Shown one piece after another: positions 39,370-47,849 of a stretch of 58,481 nucleotides of DNA; position 1 is the stretch's first letter; the number at the start of each line of letters is the position of its first letter. The position numbers and the translations under genes were made by a program. The notes beneath the pieces are model-generated. The model saw nothing but the letters and a program-made list of their open reading frames with translations. It made no database searches and had not been told where the DNA came from. Origin of the DNA: a virus. The stretch spans positions 1 through 58,481 of IMG/VR virus record IMGVR_UViG_3300008110_007236; one strand, given 5' to 3'.

Positions 39370-40371
39370 TCACTCCTTTGGAGCGAAGATTTGTTCAAGA
39401 GTGATTGGGGTGTAACCTAAAGAAACAAGCAAAGAATCTGAAAGATGTGGGAGTGGACGATTGTATTCTTTTTCTAATTCTTCTCTAAATCTAGAATATG
39501 CTGAACATATTCCTTCAACTGCGTCAACATCCACGTAGTCTAAATTTAAATTTTCTTTTTCCCACACAGATATTATTCCGTTGTAATCTGCATATCCTTC
39601 AGGCATCTGAATTTTGTGATTTTCAATCTCAACGTAACCACTCTTTAATATATCTTCAAATTTAATAGATGTTACGTCAGTGAGTTGGTTTAGTGTATAT
39701 GCGTTAACTGCTGACCTAATTGCTCTTATTCGATTTCTCTCTGGAGACATTGTAGGATTTTTTTCATAATACGAAGGTTTATTTTCGTTGAAGTATGTAA
39801 CTACGGAAGGGTGTCTTATGATATTGTACACCTTTACATTTTGCTCACCTATGTCTCTTTTTATTAAATCAATAAATGCTTTTGAAAAAGAACCATTTAC
39901 AACATGTACATTAGATGGTCTATTTCTATAGTAATTTAAAAAGTCTTGATAACCGTGTGCAAAACTATGATACTGTATTGGAGTATCCCATTCATAGGCG
40001 CTAGTATCTATACCAAGATCATATTCTATATCAACAAAAATAGTTTCAAAACTTGAAGGATTATTTGTCATGTCTAAAAATAATCTATCATACAAGTCGT
40101 CAGCTTCTGTAAAAATAGACAACCCGTCCTCGCCGCTAAGAAGTGTTGTTAGTTCTCGATTTTTTGTATCATAAACAACTTCATTTTGTGCATTGAATAT
40201 TTGAAAAGGATGAGCTATATATGACTTACCATCGTCAGATTCTGCAAATTCTGCATCAAACGTAACAGTGTGTCCATTTTTCAAATTAAAGACTGGATTC
40301 ATAGCGCAAAAAACTTTTTTTGCGATATAATTTTTATTAATTGATTCTAGACCACTAATAATGACTAACAT
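39370..40371 (-). CDS. Sulfotransferase-like protein (paralogue B)
   Basis: 333 residues. It starts MLVIISGLESINKNYIAKKV, like paralogue A at 33593. It contains VYNIIRHPSVVTYF, TSIKFEDILKSGYVEI and the C-terminus LVSLGYTPITLEQIFAPKE, each matching paralogue A in order. An insert of about 100 residues lies near the N-terminus (HTVTFDAEFAESDDGKSYIA…). The fold fits sulfotransferases with a diverged P-loop, so donor use is uncertain. The pair flanks the radical SAM/glycosyltransferase set. Confidence 0.55.
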   Translation of the reverse strand: MLVIISGLESINKNYIAKKVFCAMNPVFNLKNGHTVTFDAEFAESDDGKSYIAHPFQIFNAQNEVVYDTKNRELTTLLSGEDGLSIFTEADDLYDRLFLDMTNNPSSFETIFVDIEYDLGIDTSAYEWDTPIQYHSFAHGYQDFLNYYRNRPSNVHVVNGSFSKAFIDLIKRDIGEQNVKVYNIIRHPSVVTYFNENKPSYYEKNPTMSPERNRIRAIRSAVNAYTLNQLTDVTSIKFEDILKSGYVEIENHKIQMPEGYADYNGIISVWEKENLNLDYVDVDAVEGICSAYSRFREELEKEYNRPLPHLSDSLLVSLGYTPITLEQIFAPKE

Positions 40372-40375
40372 CCAA

Positions 40376-40783
40376 TTATTTCCTTAGATAAGACTCAACA
40401 ATCAAATTAACTGCGTCCTCATCATTTTGATTTGGCAGTCTTTTTAATTTGTTTATAATATCAAAATACTGTTCTTTTTTATCTTCTAAAATTTTAATTT
40501 CGTCTTTTAAAGTGATGTATTTTTCTAAATCTGCAATCAATGACTCGTCATTAAGTTCAATGATTTTAATATAACATTCTTCTTTATTATCATCTGTGAT
40601 TGCAATGCCTTTACTTAAAAATTTATTGTTTAACATCATTAAAGACACGAAGTCAATTAATTTAAAAGTTAAAAGGTCATCACCAAAATAACCACGGGCC
40701 TTAGTTTTAACTGCCCATGCCGCTTTTCCTGCATAAGTTGATCTGTCAATACCTTCTATTTCTTTTTTATTACTGTCATCCAT
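40376..40783 (-). CDS. Hypothetical coiled-coil protein
   Basis: 135 residues from the ATG at 40783 (MDDSNKKEIEGIDRSTYAGK), which begins one base after the stop of the S74 fibre gene and has a GAGG ribosome site; an earlier TTG is less likely. It has a helix with LLTFKLIDFVSLMMLNNKFL and a coiled coil (LEKYITLKDEIKILEDKKEQ). It could be an assembly partner of the adjacent Cys-rich fibre protein; it could equally be unrelated. No family recognised. Confidence 0.5.
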   Translation of the reverse strand: MDDSNKKEIEGIDRSTYAGKAAWAVKTKARGYFGDDLLTFKLIDFVSLMMLNNKFLSKGIAITDDNKEECYIKIIELNDESLIADLEKYITLKDEIKILEDKKEQYFDIINKLKRLPNQNDEDAVNLIVESYLRK

Positions 40784-40784
40784 C

Positions 40785-41501
40785 TTAAGCCTCAATCATT
40801 TTTACTGGTAATTTTGAATAGTTTACTTGATAATAACCGTTTGAATCTTTACTTAGTGCATCTTCATATTTGGTGCCTAAAAGTTCTTGAGCCATAACAC
40901 CAATATAAGTCTTAGCAGTGTTCCAAACGTAAGAGAAGGAATAAACATTTAAGCCTTCAACAATGTCAACAAGTTTGATAGATGTCTTTAATCTAATATC
41001 ACTGGTATAATTACATTGGCATGTGCATGAGTAGTTACAATCACATGTACAGTAGTTACAATTACAGGTACAGTAATTACAATTACAGACGCAGACTGAT
41101 CCAGCACTGTTAACTTTGGCCATCATATTATTAACATCATCAGCAAAAATATTAACGTTTGGATCAACTCCAAAGAAGTCTCCTGTAGGTGCAGGAGCCT
41201 GAGCAAACTCTTGGAAGACGTTGTTACTATCATAATAGCCGCGTGGGGTTAAAGGTCTTCCTTGTATTTCTACAGAATTTTTTAAAAAATTTAAATCGGC
41301 AGCTTCAATCAAACCAGTAAATCTAGCTTGAACTACAGGTGCGGCGGTGCTTCCTCGTCTAACACGTTCTAAATTGACTGCGGTTTCAATTTCTCTAAAT
41401 TTGGTAGTTGTAACTTGTACTCCGGCTGCAACTGCTGGCAAAAAATAAATTACAGCATCTGATCCAGGATTGGTACCAAATGTATTAATGACTTTTGGCA
41501 T
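40785..41501 (-). CDS. Cys-rich fibre-like protein with C-terminal S74 (endosialidase chaperone) domain
   Basis: 238 residues. Residues 1-130 are beta-rich (fibre-like). Residues 137-163 carry 12 cysteines in a regular C-x-C-N-Y-C pattern. TSDIRLKTSIKLVDIVEGLNV (166 on) through YIGVMAQELLGTKYEDAL and VNYSKLPVKMIEA is a Peptidase_S74 intramolecular chaperone domain that usually self-cleaves from phage fibres. The Cys block directly before the S74 domain is very unusual. It may bind metal, form cross-links, or be a substrate of the neighbouring radical SAM enzymes. Confidence 0.75.
   Translation of the reverse strand: MPKVINTFGTNPGSDAVIYFLPAVAAGVQVTTTKFREIETAVNLERVRRGSTAAPVVQARFTGLIEAADLNFLKNSVEIQGRPLTPRGYYDSNNVFQEFAQAPAPTGDFFGVDPNVNIFADDVNNMMAKVNSAGSVCVCNCNYCTCNCNYCTCDCNYSCTCQCNYTSDIRLKTSIKLVDIVEGLNVYSFSYVWNTAKTYIGVMAQELLGTKYEDALSKDSNGYYQVNYSKLPVKMIEA
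41013..41093 (-). repeat. Tandem Cys-rich coding repeat (CNCNYC)
   Basis: Codons for residues 137-163 of the S74 protein. The unit of about 7 residues (C-x-C-N-Y-C-T) repeats about four times with DNA similarity (runs of GTAATTACAATTACAG-like sequence). Twelve cysteines in 27 residues. Confidence 0.8.
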
Positions 41502-41514
41502 TACGTTGCTCCTC

Positions 41515-41904
41515 TTATATCTCTTTGTTCAAGAACTCTAAGTTCTGTTTAGCACTATTTTGAGCAACAAACTTTTCATAATCGTCTAAATCAGAAGAGG
41601 CAGTTATAAAATCGAGAGTCTCTTCGTCTGGTGCTTTAGTAAAATTCATGTTTCCGTTTTCTACGGCTTGTTTTTCCAAAATGCTCAAAACTAATTCTTC
41701 CAATGAAAAACCCAAAATGCCTGTAACAATTTGGATTTTTTCGCTTACATCCATATTTTTTGTTTCAGCAACATGTTTGGCTGCTTTGATAATGTTTATT
41801 GACATACCAAAGCCTTCCATGAAGACGTATCCAACATCTTGATTCTCTTTCTCGATTTCCTTAATCAAATCATAAATTTGACCCATTTTTTCTTCAATCG
41901 CCAT
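41515..41904 (-). CDS. Small acidic helical protein next to radical SAM genes
   Basis: 129 residues, acidic and all-helical in appearance: MAIEEKMGQIYDLIKEIEKE, then FGMSINIIKAAKHVAETKNM, then ILGFSLEELVLSILEKQAVE. No cysteine, so it is not itself a Cys-rich peptide substrate. It sits between the fibre gene (13-base gap) and a radical SAM gene (overlap 11 bases). It might be a carrier, chaperone or recognition protein for that enzyme. Family unknown. Confidence 0.5.
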   Translation of the reverse strand: MAIEEKMGQIYDLIKEIEKENQDVGYVFMEGFGMSINIIKAAKHVAETKNMDVSEKIQIVTGILGFSLEELVLSILEKQAVENGNMNFTKAPDEETLDFITASSDLDDYEKFVAQNSAKQNLEFLNKEI

Positions 41905-42784
41905 TTTTTAATTCCTTGTCTTTAAAATCGTGAAAACGCGGCGCATTTTCGTAATTACCATATGTTGTGACGTTGCCTTCATCAGTGAAATACGTTTTTA
42001 ACTGCTTTCGCTCCCCGCATCCGTTGCACATATCGCAAAATAGTTCACAAATAGGGGTTTTTATGCTGTTATTTATCCAATCATCTCTGAGCTGATTTTT
42101 AATCCTATCTAGGGTTTTCACATCGTTTTCGTCAATTTGTTCCCAAACTACAGATGTTATCAATCTAACTGGCTTGAAGGTTTTAATGATTCTTGTCATA
42201 TCTTCATAAAGATGATTGATATTAAGTTTGTGTATGGTATATCTTATTCTAAATTTCACCCTATTTTGATTTAATTTAGATAAAACTTTAATTATGGTTG
42301 TAGTACTATCCATACCATTGTGGAAAATCCTATCGCCATTTCCCACACCGTCAAAGCTCACGTCTATGCTCAACTGTCCGCTCTTATAAAAGAAATTATT
42401 TTTAACCCTGTTAATAAATCTTTGACTTAAAAATCTTAAACCATTTGTGGTTAAATTAAAATGTACATTCTTTTTCTTAAGATATGCGTATGACATAGCG
42501 TAACAGACATTGTCCCATTCTAAAGTGGCCTCTCCACCAAATAGTACTATTAATGTTTGTCTGTCTGGATCCAATTCTCTTTCCAAGATAGCATCAATGC
42601 TTTTTTCAATATCTTCCTTAGTCATGATCTGTGGAGGACGACCTGGCAGATCTTCGTAACAATAGGTGCAGGCTAAATTACACTTATTTGTAAAATATAA
42701 AACATTAACTGCTGAACCTTCAAAAGTAGGTTTCTCTGTTTTATCACCTACATAAAATTCATAAGGAAAGGCCGTATCTGTCAT
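41894..42784 (-). CDS. Radical SAM protein
   Basis: 296 residues. Core C35/C39/C42 (CNLACTYC), VLFGGEATLEWD and LTTNGLRF segments. C-terminal ICELFCDMCNGCGERK gives four Cys close together, enough for an auxiliary 4Fe-4S. Similar to the SPASM-related maturases of sulfatases and peptides. Overlaps the 129-residue and 89-residue small genes by 11 and 4 bases. Confidence 0.85.
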   Translation of the reverse strand: MTDTAFPYEFYVGDKTEKPTFEGSAVNVLYFTNKCNLACTYCYEDLPGRPPQIMTKEDIEKSIDAILERELDPDRQTLIVLFGGEATLEWDNVCYAMSYAYLKKKNVHFNLTTNGLRFLSQRFINRVKNNFFYKSGQLSIDVSFDGVGNGDRIFHNGMDSTTTIIKVLSKLNQNRVKFRIRYTIHKLNINHLYEDMTRIIKTFKPVRLITSVVWEQIDENDVKTLDRIKNQLRDDWINNSIKTPICELFCDMCNGCGERKQLKTYFTDEGNVTTYGNYENAPRFHDFKDKELKNGD

Positions 42785-43050
42785 TGTCTAGCCTTTGCTT
42801 CTTTTACAATGTGAGCAACATTATCTAAGAATTTTACGTAATCAAATTTATATTCAAACAAGTGGCCTGCTTCATTCCTGTAATCAACATAATGATTGTC
42901 TACTTTTGCCTTGCCTTTTTTTGCTTCTTCAATTTGTTGTTGTAAATTATCAATAGTTAAAACAGTATCGCTCTTATGCTCAACTGGCTGCATTTCTACT
43001 TTAACAGGAATGGCAGCTATGCTTTTATAAGTTTTTTTTAATTCTTGCAT
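42781..43050 (-). CDS. Small basic protein between two radical SAM genes
   Basis: 89 residues: MQELKKTYKSIAAIPVKVEM start, a coiled-helix DTVLTIDNLQQQIEEAKKGK, then HYVDYRNEAGHLFEYKFDYV and an end KEAKARQ. No Cys. The position between two radical SAM/SPASM genes with overlaps of 4 and 13 bases is where RiPP precursor or recognition peptides often lie, but no leader/core split is evident. Role unknown. Confidence 0.5.
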   Translation of the reverse strand: MQELKKTYKSIAAIPVKVEMQPVEHKSDTVLTIDNLQQQIEEAKKGKAKVDNHYVDYRNEAGHLFEYKFDYVKFLDNVAHIVKEAKARQ

Positions 43051-44165
43051 TTTTGCACATCCTTTGAATCAGAAGCACCTTCACTGAGCCAATGAACAAT
43101 GAGGTCTTGAAATACTGGCTCATCTCGACATTCATCTACTACACGCATTGCTTGTTCGTAAGTGATGTGGAAAATTTCACAAATACTATCTAAAGGTTTG
43201 TTGTCGTTCATTATTTGACTGTAAGTACAACCTGCATTACATACTTGTTTTAGATCACAAGGTTGGCACTTGTCAAAAGTTTTTGGATTAAACTTGTCTT
43301 GATAATATTTGAAATTATAATTGTCGTCCATGAGCATGATTTTCTTACTAGCAAATCTAGCACATGGATAAAACTCGCCGCTACTCATCAAAACACCACC
43401 GTGTGTTCCTGCAAAACAACCAAATGGTCTTTTACCTTTTACTAGTCCGTATATAGAATCTAATATTGCCAGTCTAAGGAAACCAACACTACATGATACA
43501 CCTTGTTTTAACTTTTCAATATAACAGTCAGTTAGTCTAACTAATTCAGTTTTGAAAAATCTAATATCATCAGCAGTCCAAACATCGTCTCTAACAATAC
43601 TAAAGTCTGGATGTGGGATACCCCAATCTAAAAGAAACTCAAAATTTTCTTTCATGTCTTTGGTATTGCCTGGCCAAATCATAACCTTACATCCATTTGC
43701 TAGATCTTTTATTAGATGTTTTTTGTGCTCGTATAAGTCTAAGATTCCATTAAACAACTCTCCAGTTTCTGGATTAGTGTTTTCAAGTAAGGGAAGTAAT
43801 GGTCTGCTTTCGTTTGAACTCATTCCATCAAAGCTCCAACTTATTCCTATTCCAGATTCTTTGATAAATTTAAACTTATCATCATCTATCATAGTTAAAT
43901 TAGAGATAATGTTTATTCCTTTACATCTAGGATCTTTGGTTAATATTGGAGTTGCATGTTTGATCAATTCCCAATTTAATAAAGGCTCTCCTCCAAAAAA
44001 ACTAACAAAGAAATCCTTTTGTCCAGAACGATCCATTAATTCAAATAGTTTTGGTAAAGATTCATCAAATGTTTCTTTGGTCATCCAAGTAGGACGATTT
44101 GCCACATAACAATAAGGACATCCCAAATTACATTTTTCAGTAACGCTAATTTCTAATACAAACAT
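43038..44165 (-). CDS. Radical SAM/SPASM protein
   Basis: 375 residues. Core C12/C16/C19 (CNLGCPYC), FFGGEPLLNWELIKHA. The SPASM C-terminal domain is clear: FGCFAGTHGGVLMSSGEFYP, then CQPCDLKQVCNAGC (CX2CX5CX3C) and a later Cys in DSICEIFH. This is the layout of anaerobic sulfatase-maturating enzymes and of RiPP maturases (thioether or C-C cross-links). Substrate probably a peptide or protein. Confidence 0.9.
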   Translation of the reverse strand: MFVLEISVTEKCNLGCPYCYVANRPTWMTKETFDESLPKLFELMDRSGQKDFFVSFFGGEPLLNWELIKHATPILTKDPRCKGINIISNLTMIDDDKFKFIKESGIGISWSFDGMSSNESRPLLPLLENTNPETGELFNGILDLYEHKKHLIKDLANGCKVMIWPGNTKDMKENFEFLLDWGIPHPDFSIVRDDVWTADDIRFFKTELVRLTDCYIEKLKQGVSCSVGFLRLAILDSIYGLVKGKRPFGCFAGTHGGVLMSSGEFYPCARFASKKIMLMDDNYNFKYYQDKFNPKTFDKCQPCDLKQVCNAGCTYSQIMNDNKPLDSICEIFHITYEQAMRVVDECRDEPVFQDLIVHWLSEGASDSKDVQKCKN

Positions 44166-44174
44166 ATCGTCTCC

Positions 44175-45281
44175 TTATGCTGTACATTGTTCAGCGTGAA
44201 TCTTAATAACAGGCTTTTTGTATGTGTTCATTGCAGTTCTTAGAGCATGATGAACTACTTCGTTTGTCTTAAAAACTTTACATACTTGCCAATTAGAAGT
44301 ATGATCACTCCACTTTTCTAAATAAGTTTCTTTCTCTGATTTTTCAAACGTGGCTGCATTACACTTCATGCAAAATTGGCTATCGCAACTCATACAATCC
44401 AAAGGTTGATTTTTTAGTGCATCTTTATACATTGCACTTCGTTCTTGTATAAGTTCATCTATGTTAGGTGTTGTATTAATATTACCCATAACATGTGCAT
44501 GTGATTCTTTATACATACAACCATGGCAAGGACTAATATCTCCGTTTAGGTCAACACTAACATATTTGATTCCAGCTGAACATAGCGGTCTACTCTGTTG
44601 GAACCAAGCAAAAACTTCTGGTTTTAGTTTATTGGTGTAAATGTATTTTGCAATTTTTGCCAATCCCTGTTTGAGCACTTCAAGTTTTGGATAAAATTCT
44701 TCTTCAGTTAATTGGCTGTAAAGGTCTGGAGTGGGGAAATATGAACCTGTAAGTTCATATACATCTAGGAATGCTTCATATATCAAGTGAAAGTTTTCAG
44801 CAGTTAAAACAGATTTCATTCTAACATTCAATCCATTTTCTCTAGCAGCCAAGAAATTAGCCTTTACTAGTTCAGAGCTTACGTTTCCTGATTTGTCTAC
44901 TCTAGTTCTATCATTGACGGCCTTACCATCATAAGATATTTGGAACTGTAGTCTTTCACCTAATTCTTTTGTTAGAGCAACTAGTTCTTTCATATACTTT
45001 CTTAAATATACACCATTGGTATAAAAGAAGAAACTATAATTAGAATCATGTTTATATTTTTCTATGACGCCTTTACAAAATTCCCAATTAATAAAAGGTT
45101 CACCGCCCCAAAAATAAATTTCTCTTTTTGGGTCTGAGAGTTTACTCATAAACTCTTCAATGTTGTCTAGGGTTACGGAAGTGTTTTCTTCATATGCTGT
45201 TGATAGGCCGCATTCATAGCCTTCAGAACAGTAAGTACAAGCCAGATTGCACGTACTGGTTACGTTGATGTCAATTATCAT
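44175..45281 (-). CDS. Radical SAM/SPASM protein
   Basis: 368 residues. Core C11/C15/C18 (CNLACTYC) and YFWGGEPFINWEFCKGV. SPASM region: RPLCSAGIKYVSVDLNGD then SPCHGCMYKE and DCMSCDSQFCMKCNA with a last Cys in WQVCKVFK. It has the same general layout as the neighbouring SPASM protein, so the two form a pair. AAGGAAAAAT is the ribosome site before the ATG. Confidence 0.9.
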   Translation of the reverse strand: MIIDINVTSTCNLACTYCSEGYECGLSTAYEENTSVTLDNIEEFMSKLSDPKREIYFWGGEPFINWEFCKGVIEKYKHDSNYSFFFYTNGVYLRKYMKELVALTKELGERLQFQISYDGKAVNDRTRVDKSGNVSSELVKANFLAARENGLNVRMKSVLTAENFHLIYEAFLDVYELTGSYFPTPDLYSQLTEEEFYPKLEVLKQGLAKIAKYIYTNKLKPEVFAWFQQSRPLCSAGIKYVSVDLNGDISPCHGCMYKESHAHVMGNINTTPNIDELIQERSAMYKDALKNQPLDCMSCDSQFCMKCNAATFEKSEKETYLEKWSDHTSNWQVCKVFKTNEVVHHALRTAMNTYKKPVIKIHAEQCTA

Positions 45282-45304
45282 ATTTTTCCTTAGTATTTTT
45301 TAAA

Positions 45305-45322
45305 CGCCCACCGCTGGGCTAA
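45305..45322 (-). terminator. Weak terminator-like hairpin
   Basis: GCCCAGCGGTGGGC-type stem on the minus strand, downstream of the UDP-sugar dehydrogenase stop at 45329 and before the SPASM gene at 45281. The following sequence has few Ts (GTTTAAAA), so termination is partial at best. Confidence 0.35.
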
Positions 45323-45328
45323 TGTTAT

Positions 45329-46069
45329 TTAGCTTCTATATTTTTGGTTTATTTCGAGTACGGATTTAAGCAATTCTACGTCAAATTCTTTAACTAATGC
45401 TTCTGTATCTTTAGGTAAGCAAGGTCCACCAAAACCACGCTCACCATCGGGGCCTGGGACTTGAAAGTGGTGTGTACCCATCCAAGGGTGATTTGCAAGT
45501 ATGGATGTTACATGTGGCCACTTGACTCCTAACTGTTGGGCAACATCATACATCTGATTCATAAAGGTCACTTTGGTAGCATAAAAACTGTTCATGCAAT
45601 ACTTGGCCATTGCCGCAGTTTTGACATCAGTGAAGATTACTTTGTCCATATTGACAATGGACTGTGTTCTATAAATGTCGGCTAACTTGAAACCCTGTCT
45701 GTCATCATTGCAGCCAATTAAAACAAATGGAGGATCAGTGAAATCAGTATTGGCAGTTGCCCTAGATAAAAACTCAGGATTGTAAACTATATTATACGGT
45801 ACCAAGTAATCTGGAAGTATGGTACTCTTGACAACCACTATCCCAATGTATCCTGTAGATTCTATTCTATCTAAAACACTGGTCAAGATGCTATAATTGG
45901 TATCATTGGTTGGGGTGGGCACACAAACAAAAATGGCGTCAGGTGCCTGTTTGCAAATATCTTCTACAGATATATCATTGTACTCTGGGTCTGAGCAGAT
46001 GACTTGTGTTTTGGAGAATCCAAACTCCACAGCCTTCCCCACCATACCATAACCAATAATACCAATCAT
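45329..46069 (-). CDS. UDP-glucose 6-dehydrogenase-like, lacking C-terminal domain
   Basis: 246 residues. NAD domain IIGYGMVGKAVE; central domain VCVPTPTN, VVKSTILPDYL, YNPEFLSRATAN; active Cys C217 in GFGGPCLPKDTEAL. The usual UDP-binding C-terminal domain (about 150 residues) is missing, as full enzymes have 390-450. It would convert a UDP-hexose to UDP-uronate if active; the missing domain normally completes the UDP site, so activity is uncertain. Divergent from ALAS across 78 bases. Confidence 0.8.
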   Translation of the reverse strand: MIGIIGYGMVGKAVEFGFSKTQVICSDPEYNDISVEDICKQAPDAIFVCVPTPTNDTNYSILTSVLDRIESTGYIGIVVVKSTILPDYLVPYNIVYNPEFLSRATANTDFTDPPFVLIGCNDDRQGFKLADIYRTQSIVNMDKVIFTDVKTAAMAKYCMNSFYATKVTFMNQMYDVAQQLGVKWPHVTSILANHPWMGTHHFQVPGPDGERGFGGPCLPKDTEALVKEFDVELLKSVLEINQKYRS

Positions 46070-46132
46070 ATTTTCCCTTTATTATAATAATAAACTCTTA
46101 TTCAAACTCTGTCAATAGACTTTATTTAAACA

Positions 46133-46140
46133 AGTAAATA
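46133..46140 (+). promoter_or_regulatory. Late-promoter-like AGTAAATA
   Basis: AGTAAATA, 7 bases before the ATG at 46148 of 5-aminolevulinate synthase. Confidence 0.4.
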
Positions 46141-46147
46141 ACTGACT

Positions 46148-47338
46148 ATGATTAATAAAGAACCATTTGAAAAACTAATAGCGGATTTAAAAGACAGTGG
46201 CAAATATCGAGTTTTTAACGACATTGTACGTGAAAACGGCAAGTTTCCAAATGCCATTTGGTACGGTCCTTATAACATTAAAAACATCGTAAATTGGTGC
46301 TCAAACGATTACCTAGGCATGGGTCAGCACAAAGTTGTTATTGACGCAATGCACACTGCGTTGGATCAAACAGGGTCTGGTTCTGGAGGTACTCGAAACA
46401 TTGGTGGGACTAGTCACTATCACGTAGCATTAGAACACGAGATTGCCACGTTACATAAAAAACAAAAAGCAGTTCTTTTTTCAAGCGCCTATGTAGCCAA
46501 CGAATGGACTCTAATCGCACTTGCTAAAATTATTCCAAATATTGAATACATCAGCGACGAAAACAATCACAACAGTATGATTGTAGGTATTAGTCATAGT
46601 AAAGCCAAAAAAGTTATTTTCAAACACAACGATATGGATGACTTAGAGCAGAAGCTAAAAATTAGTTTTGCTCAGGGTAACGTGCCTTGTGTTGTTTTTG
46701 AAAGCGTCTATAGTATGGACGGTGATGTTGGTCACATAAAAGATATTTGTAAATTAGCTAAAAAATACAAAGCTATTACCTATATTGATGAAGTACACGC
46801 AGTAGGGCTATATGGACAACGTGGCGCAGGCAAAGTAGAAGAGCTTGGACTAGAGTCAGAGATAGACATTATAAATGGAACATTAGGTAAAGCATTTGGG
46901 GTGCAGGGAGGTTACATTGCCTGCGATAGTATTGTTGCTGACGCAATACGTAGTATAGCCGCAGGCTTTATTTTTACAACAAGTATGAGTCCAGTTACAT
47001 GTGCGGGTGCTTTGGCTGCAATCAAATATTTAAAAGAGCACAATGAAATTAGAGACCGTCATCAAGAAAGAGCACAAAAATTGAAATTAGAATTAGTAAA
47101 AGCAGGACTTCCTCTTATGAGTTGTTCTACTACACACATTGTTCCTGTTCTAGTTGGGGAAGCTAAAAAGTGTAAAGCAATGAGTGATGCATTATTAAAT
47201 GATCACAACATATATGTTCAGCCAATTAATTATCCTACTGTCAACGTTGGCACTGAGAGGTTGCGATTTGCTCCTACTCCGTTTCATGACGACGGGATGA
47301 TTGAGGACTTGGTCAAAGCCCTCAAAACATTATTTTAA
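46148..47338 (+). CDS. hemA: 5-aminolevulinate synthase (ALAS)
   Basis: 396 residues, full length. It condenses glycine with succinyl-CoA to 5-aminolevulinate, the first step of tetrapyrrole synthesis in alphaproteobacteria (Shemin pathway). PLP lysine K248 (TLGKAFG), D214/H217 in IDEVHAVG and H142 (ENNHNSMI) are conserved. The ALAS-specific N-terminus [17 protein letters not shown] separates it from BioF and Kbl. [20 protein letters not shown] is the glycine-rich loop. Phage ALAS genes have been reported from aquatic metagenomes as I recall. Supplies haem/chlorophyll precursor during infection. Confidence 0.92.
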   Translation: MINKEPFEKLIADLKDSGKYRVFNDIVRENGKFPNAIWYGPYNIKNIVNWCSNDYLGMGQHKVVIDAMHTALDQTGSGSGGTRNIGGTSHYHVALEHEIATLHKKQKAVLFSSAYVANEWTLIALAKIIPNIEYISDENNHNSMIVGISHSKAKKVIFKHNDMDDLEQKLKISFAQGNVPCVVFESVYSMDGDVGHIKDICKLAKKYKAITYIDEVHAVGLYGQRGAGKVEELGLESEIDIINGTLGKAFGVQGGYIACDSIVADAIRSIAAGFIFTTSMSPVTCAGALAAIKYLKEHNEIRDRHQERAQKLKLELVKAGLPLMSCSTTHIVPVLVGEAKKCKAMSDALLNDHNIYVQPINYPTVNVGTERLRFAPTPFHDDGMIEDLVKALKTLF

Positions 47339-47754
47339 ATATAGTTGTTGAACCAACCTATCTTCTTACCTTCAGCGATTCTGCGATCATGTTCCTCAAC
47401 TGAACTAGGGTAACGCCAAGCCCAAATAGCTACAAGGGCCATAAAGATCGCAGTACTAATAACGCCAATTAGTTTTACTCCGCTTGTGTACATTAAGACC
47501 AAACTTAGACTCATCATGGCAAGCATGAAGTATTTCATTTTTTGTGGGAACACTCGCTTCTCTCCCCAGTTAGTTAGGAACGGTCCAAACAGTTTGTGAT
47601 TATACAGCCAGGCGTGCATCTTAGGACTGCCTTTGGCAAAGCAGTAAGCAGAAAATACTACAAACGGACTGTAAGGTATACCAGGAGTAATGACTCCAAT
47701 ATAAGCCATACCTAGACTCAAAAATCCCAATAGTTTCCAAAATAATTTTTTCAT
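47335..47754 (-). CDS. DUF454 (YbaN-like) membrane protein
   Basis: 139 residues. Hydrophobic spans at about 8-30, 75-93 and 96-112. The pattern [20 protein letters not shown] then [20 protein letters not shown] matches the DUF454/YbaN family, whose function is unknown. The last 4 bases overlap the ALAS end on the opposite strand. A CCTAAATA element lies 14 bases upstream. In bacteria, ybaN is found near haem uptake or primosome genes, which may be coincidence. Confidence 0.8.
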   Translation of the reverse strand: MKKLFWKLLGFLSLGMAYIGVITPGIPYSPFVVFSAYCFAKGSPKMHAWLYNHKLFGPFLTNWGEKRVFPQKMKYFMLAMMSLSLVLMYTSGVKLIGVISTAIFMALVAIWAWRYPSSVEEHDRRIAEGKKIGWFNNYI

Positions 47755-47821
47755 AATCTTAGTTATTATTTAGGTAATCTTTTACCTTGCTCTTTTGATA
47801 AATTTCTGTTAAAATTATCAA

Positions 47822-47829
47822 GGTAAATA
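47822..47829 (+). promoter_or_regulatory. Late-promoter-like GGTAAATA
   Basis: GGTAAATA, 20 bases before the ATG of the HNH gene at 47850, with GAGG ribosome site between. Confidence 0.5.
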
Positions 47830-47849
47830 CGTTTTTAAATGAGGTTTTA

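Noticed and set aside
41013-41093. Possible CRISPR array in the Cys-rich repeat
   Set aside because: Units are about 18-24 bases, in frame and coding, with no unique spacers.
43552-44109. Plus-strand frame of 185 codons opposite the SPASM gene
   Set aside because: Antisense to a clear radical SAM/SPASM gene with all cysteines; the plus frame is Ser/Leu-rich with no motif.
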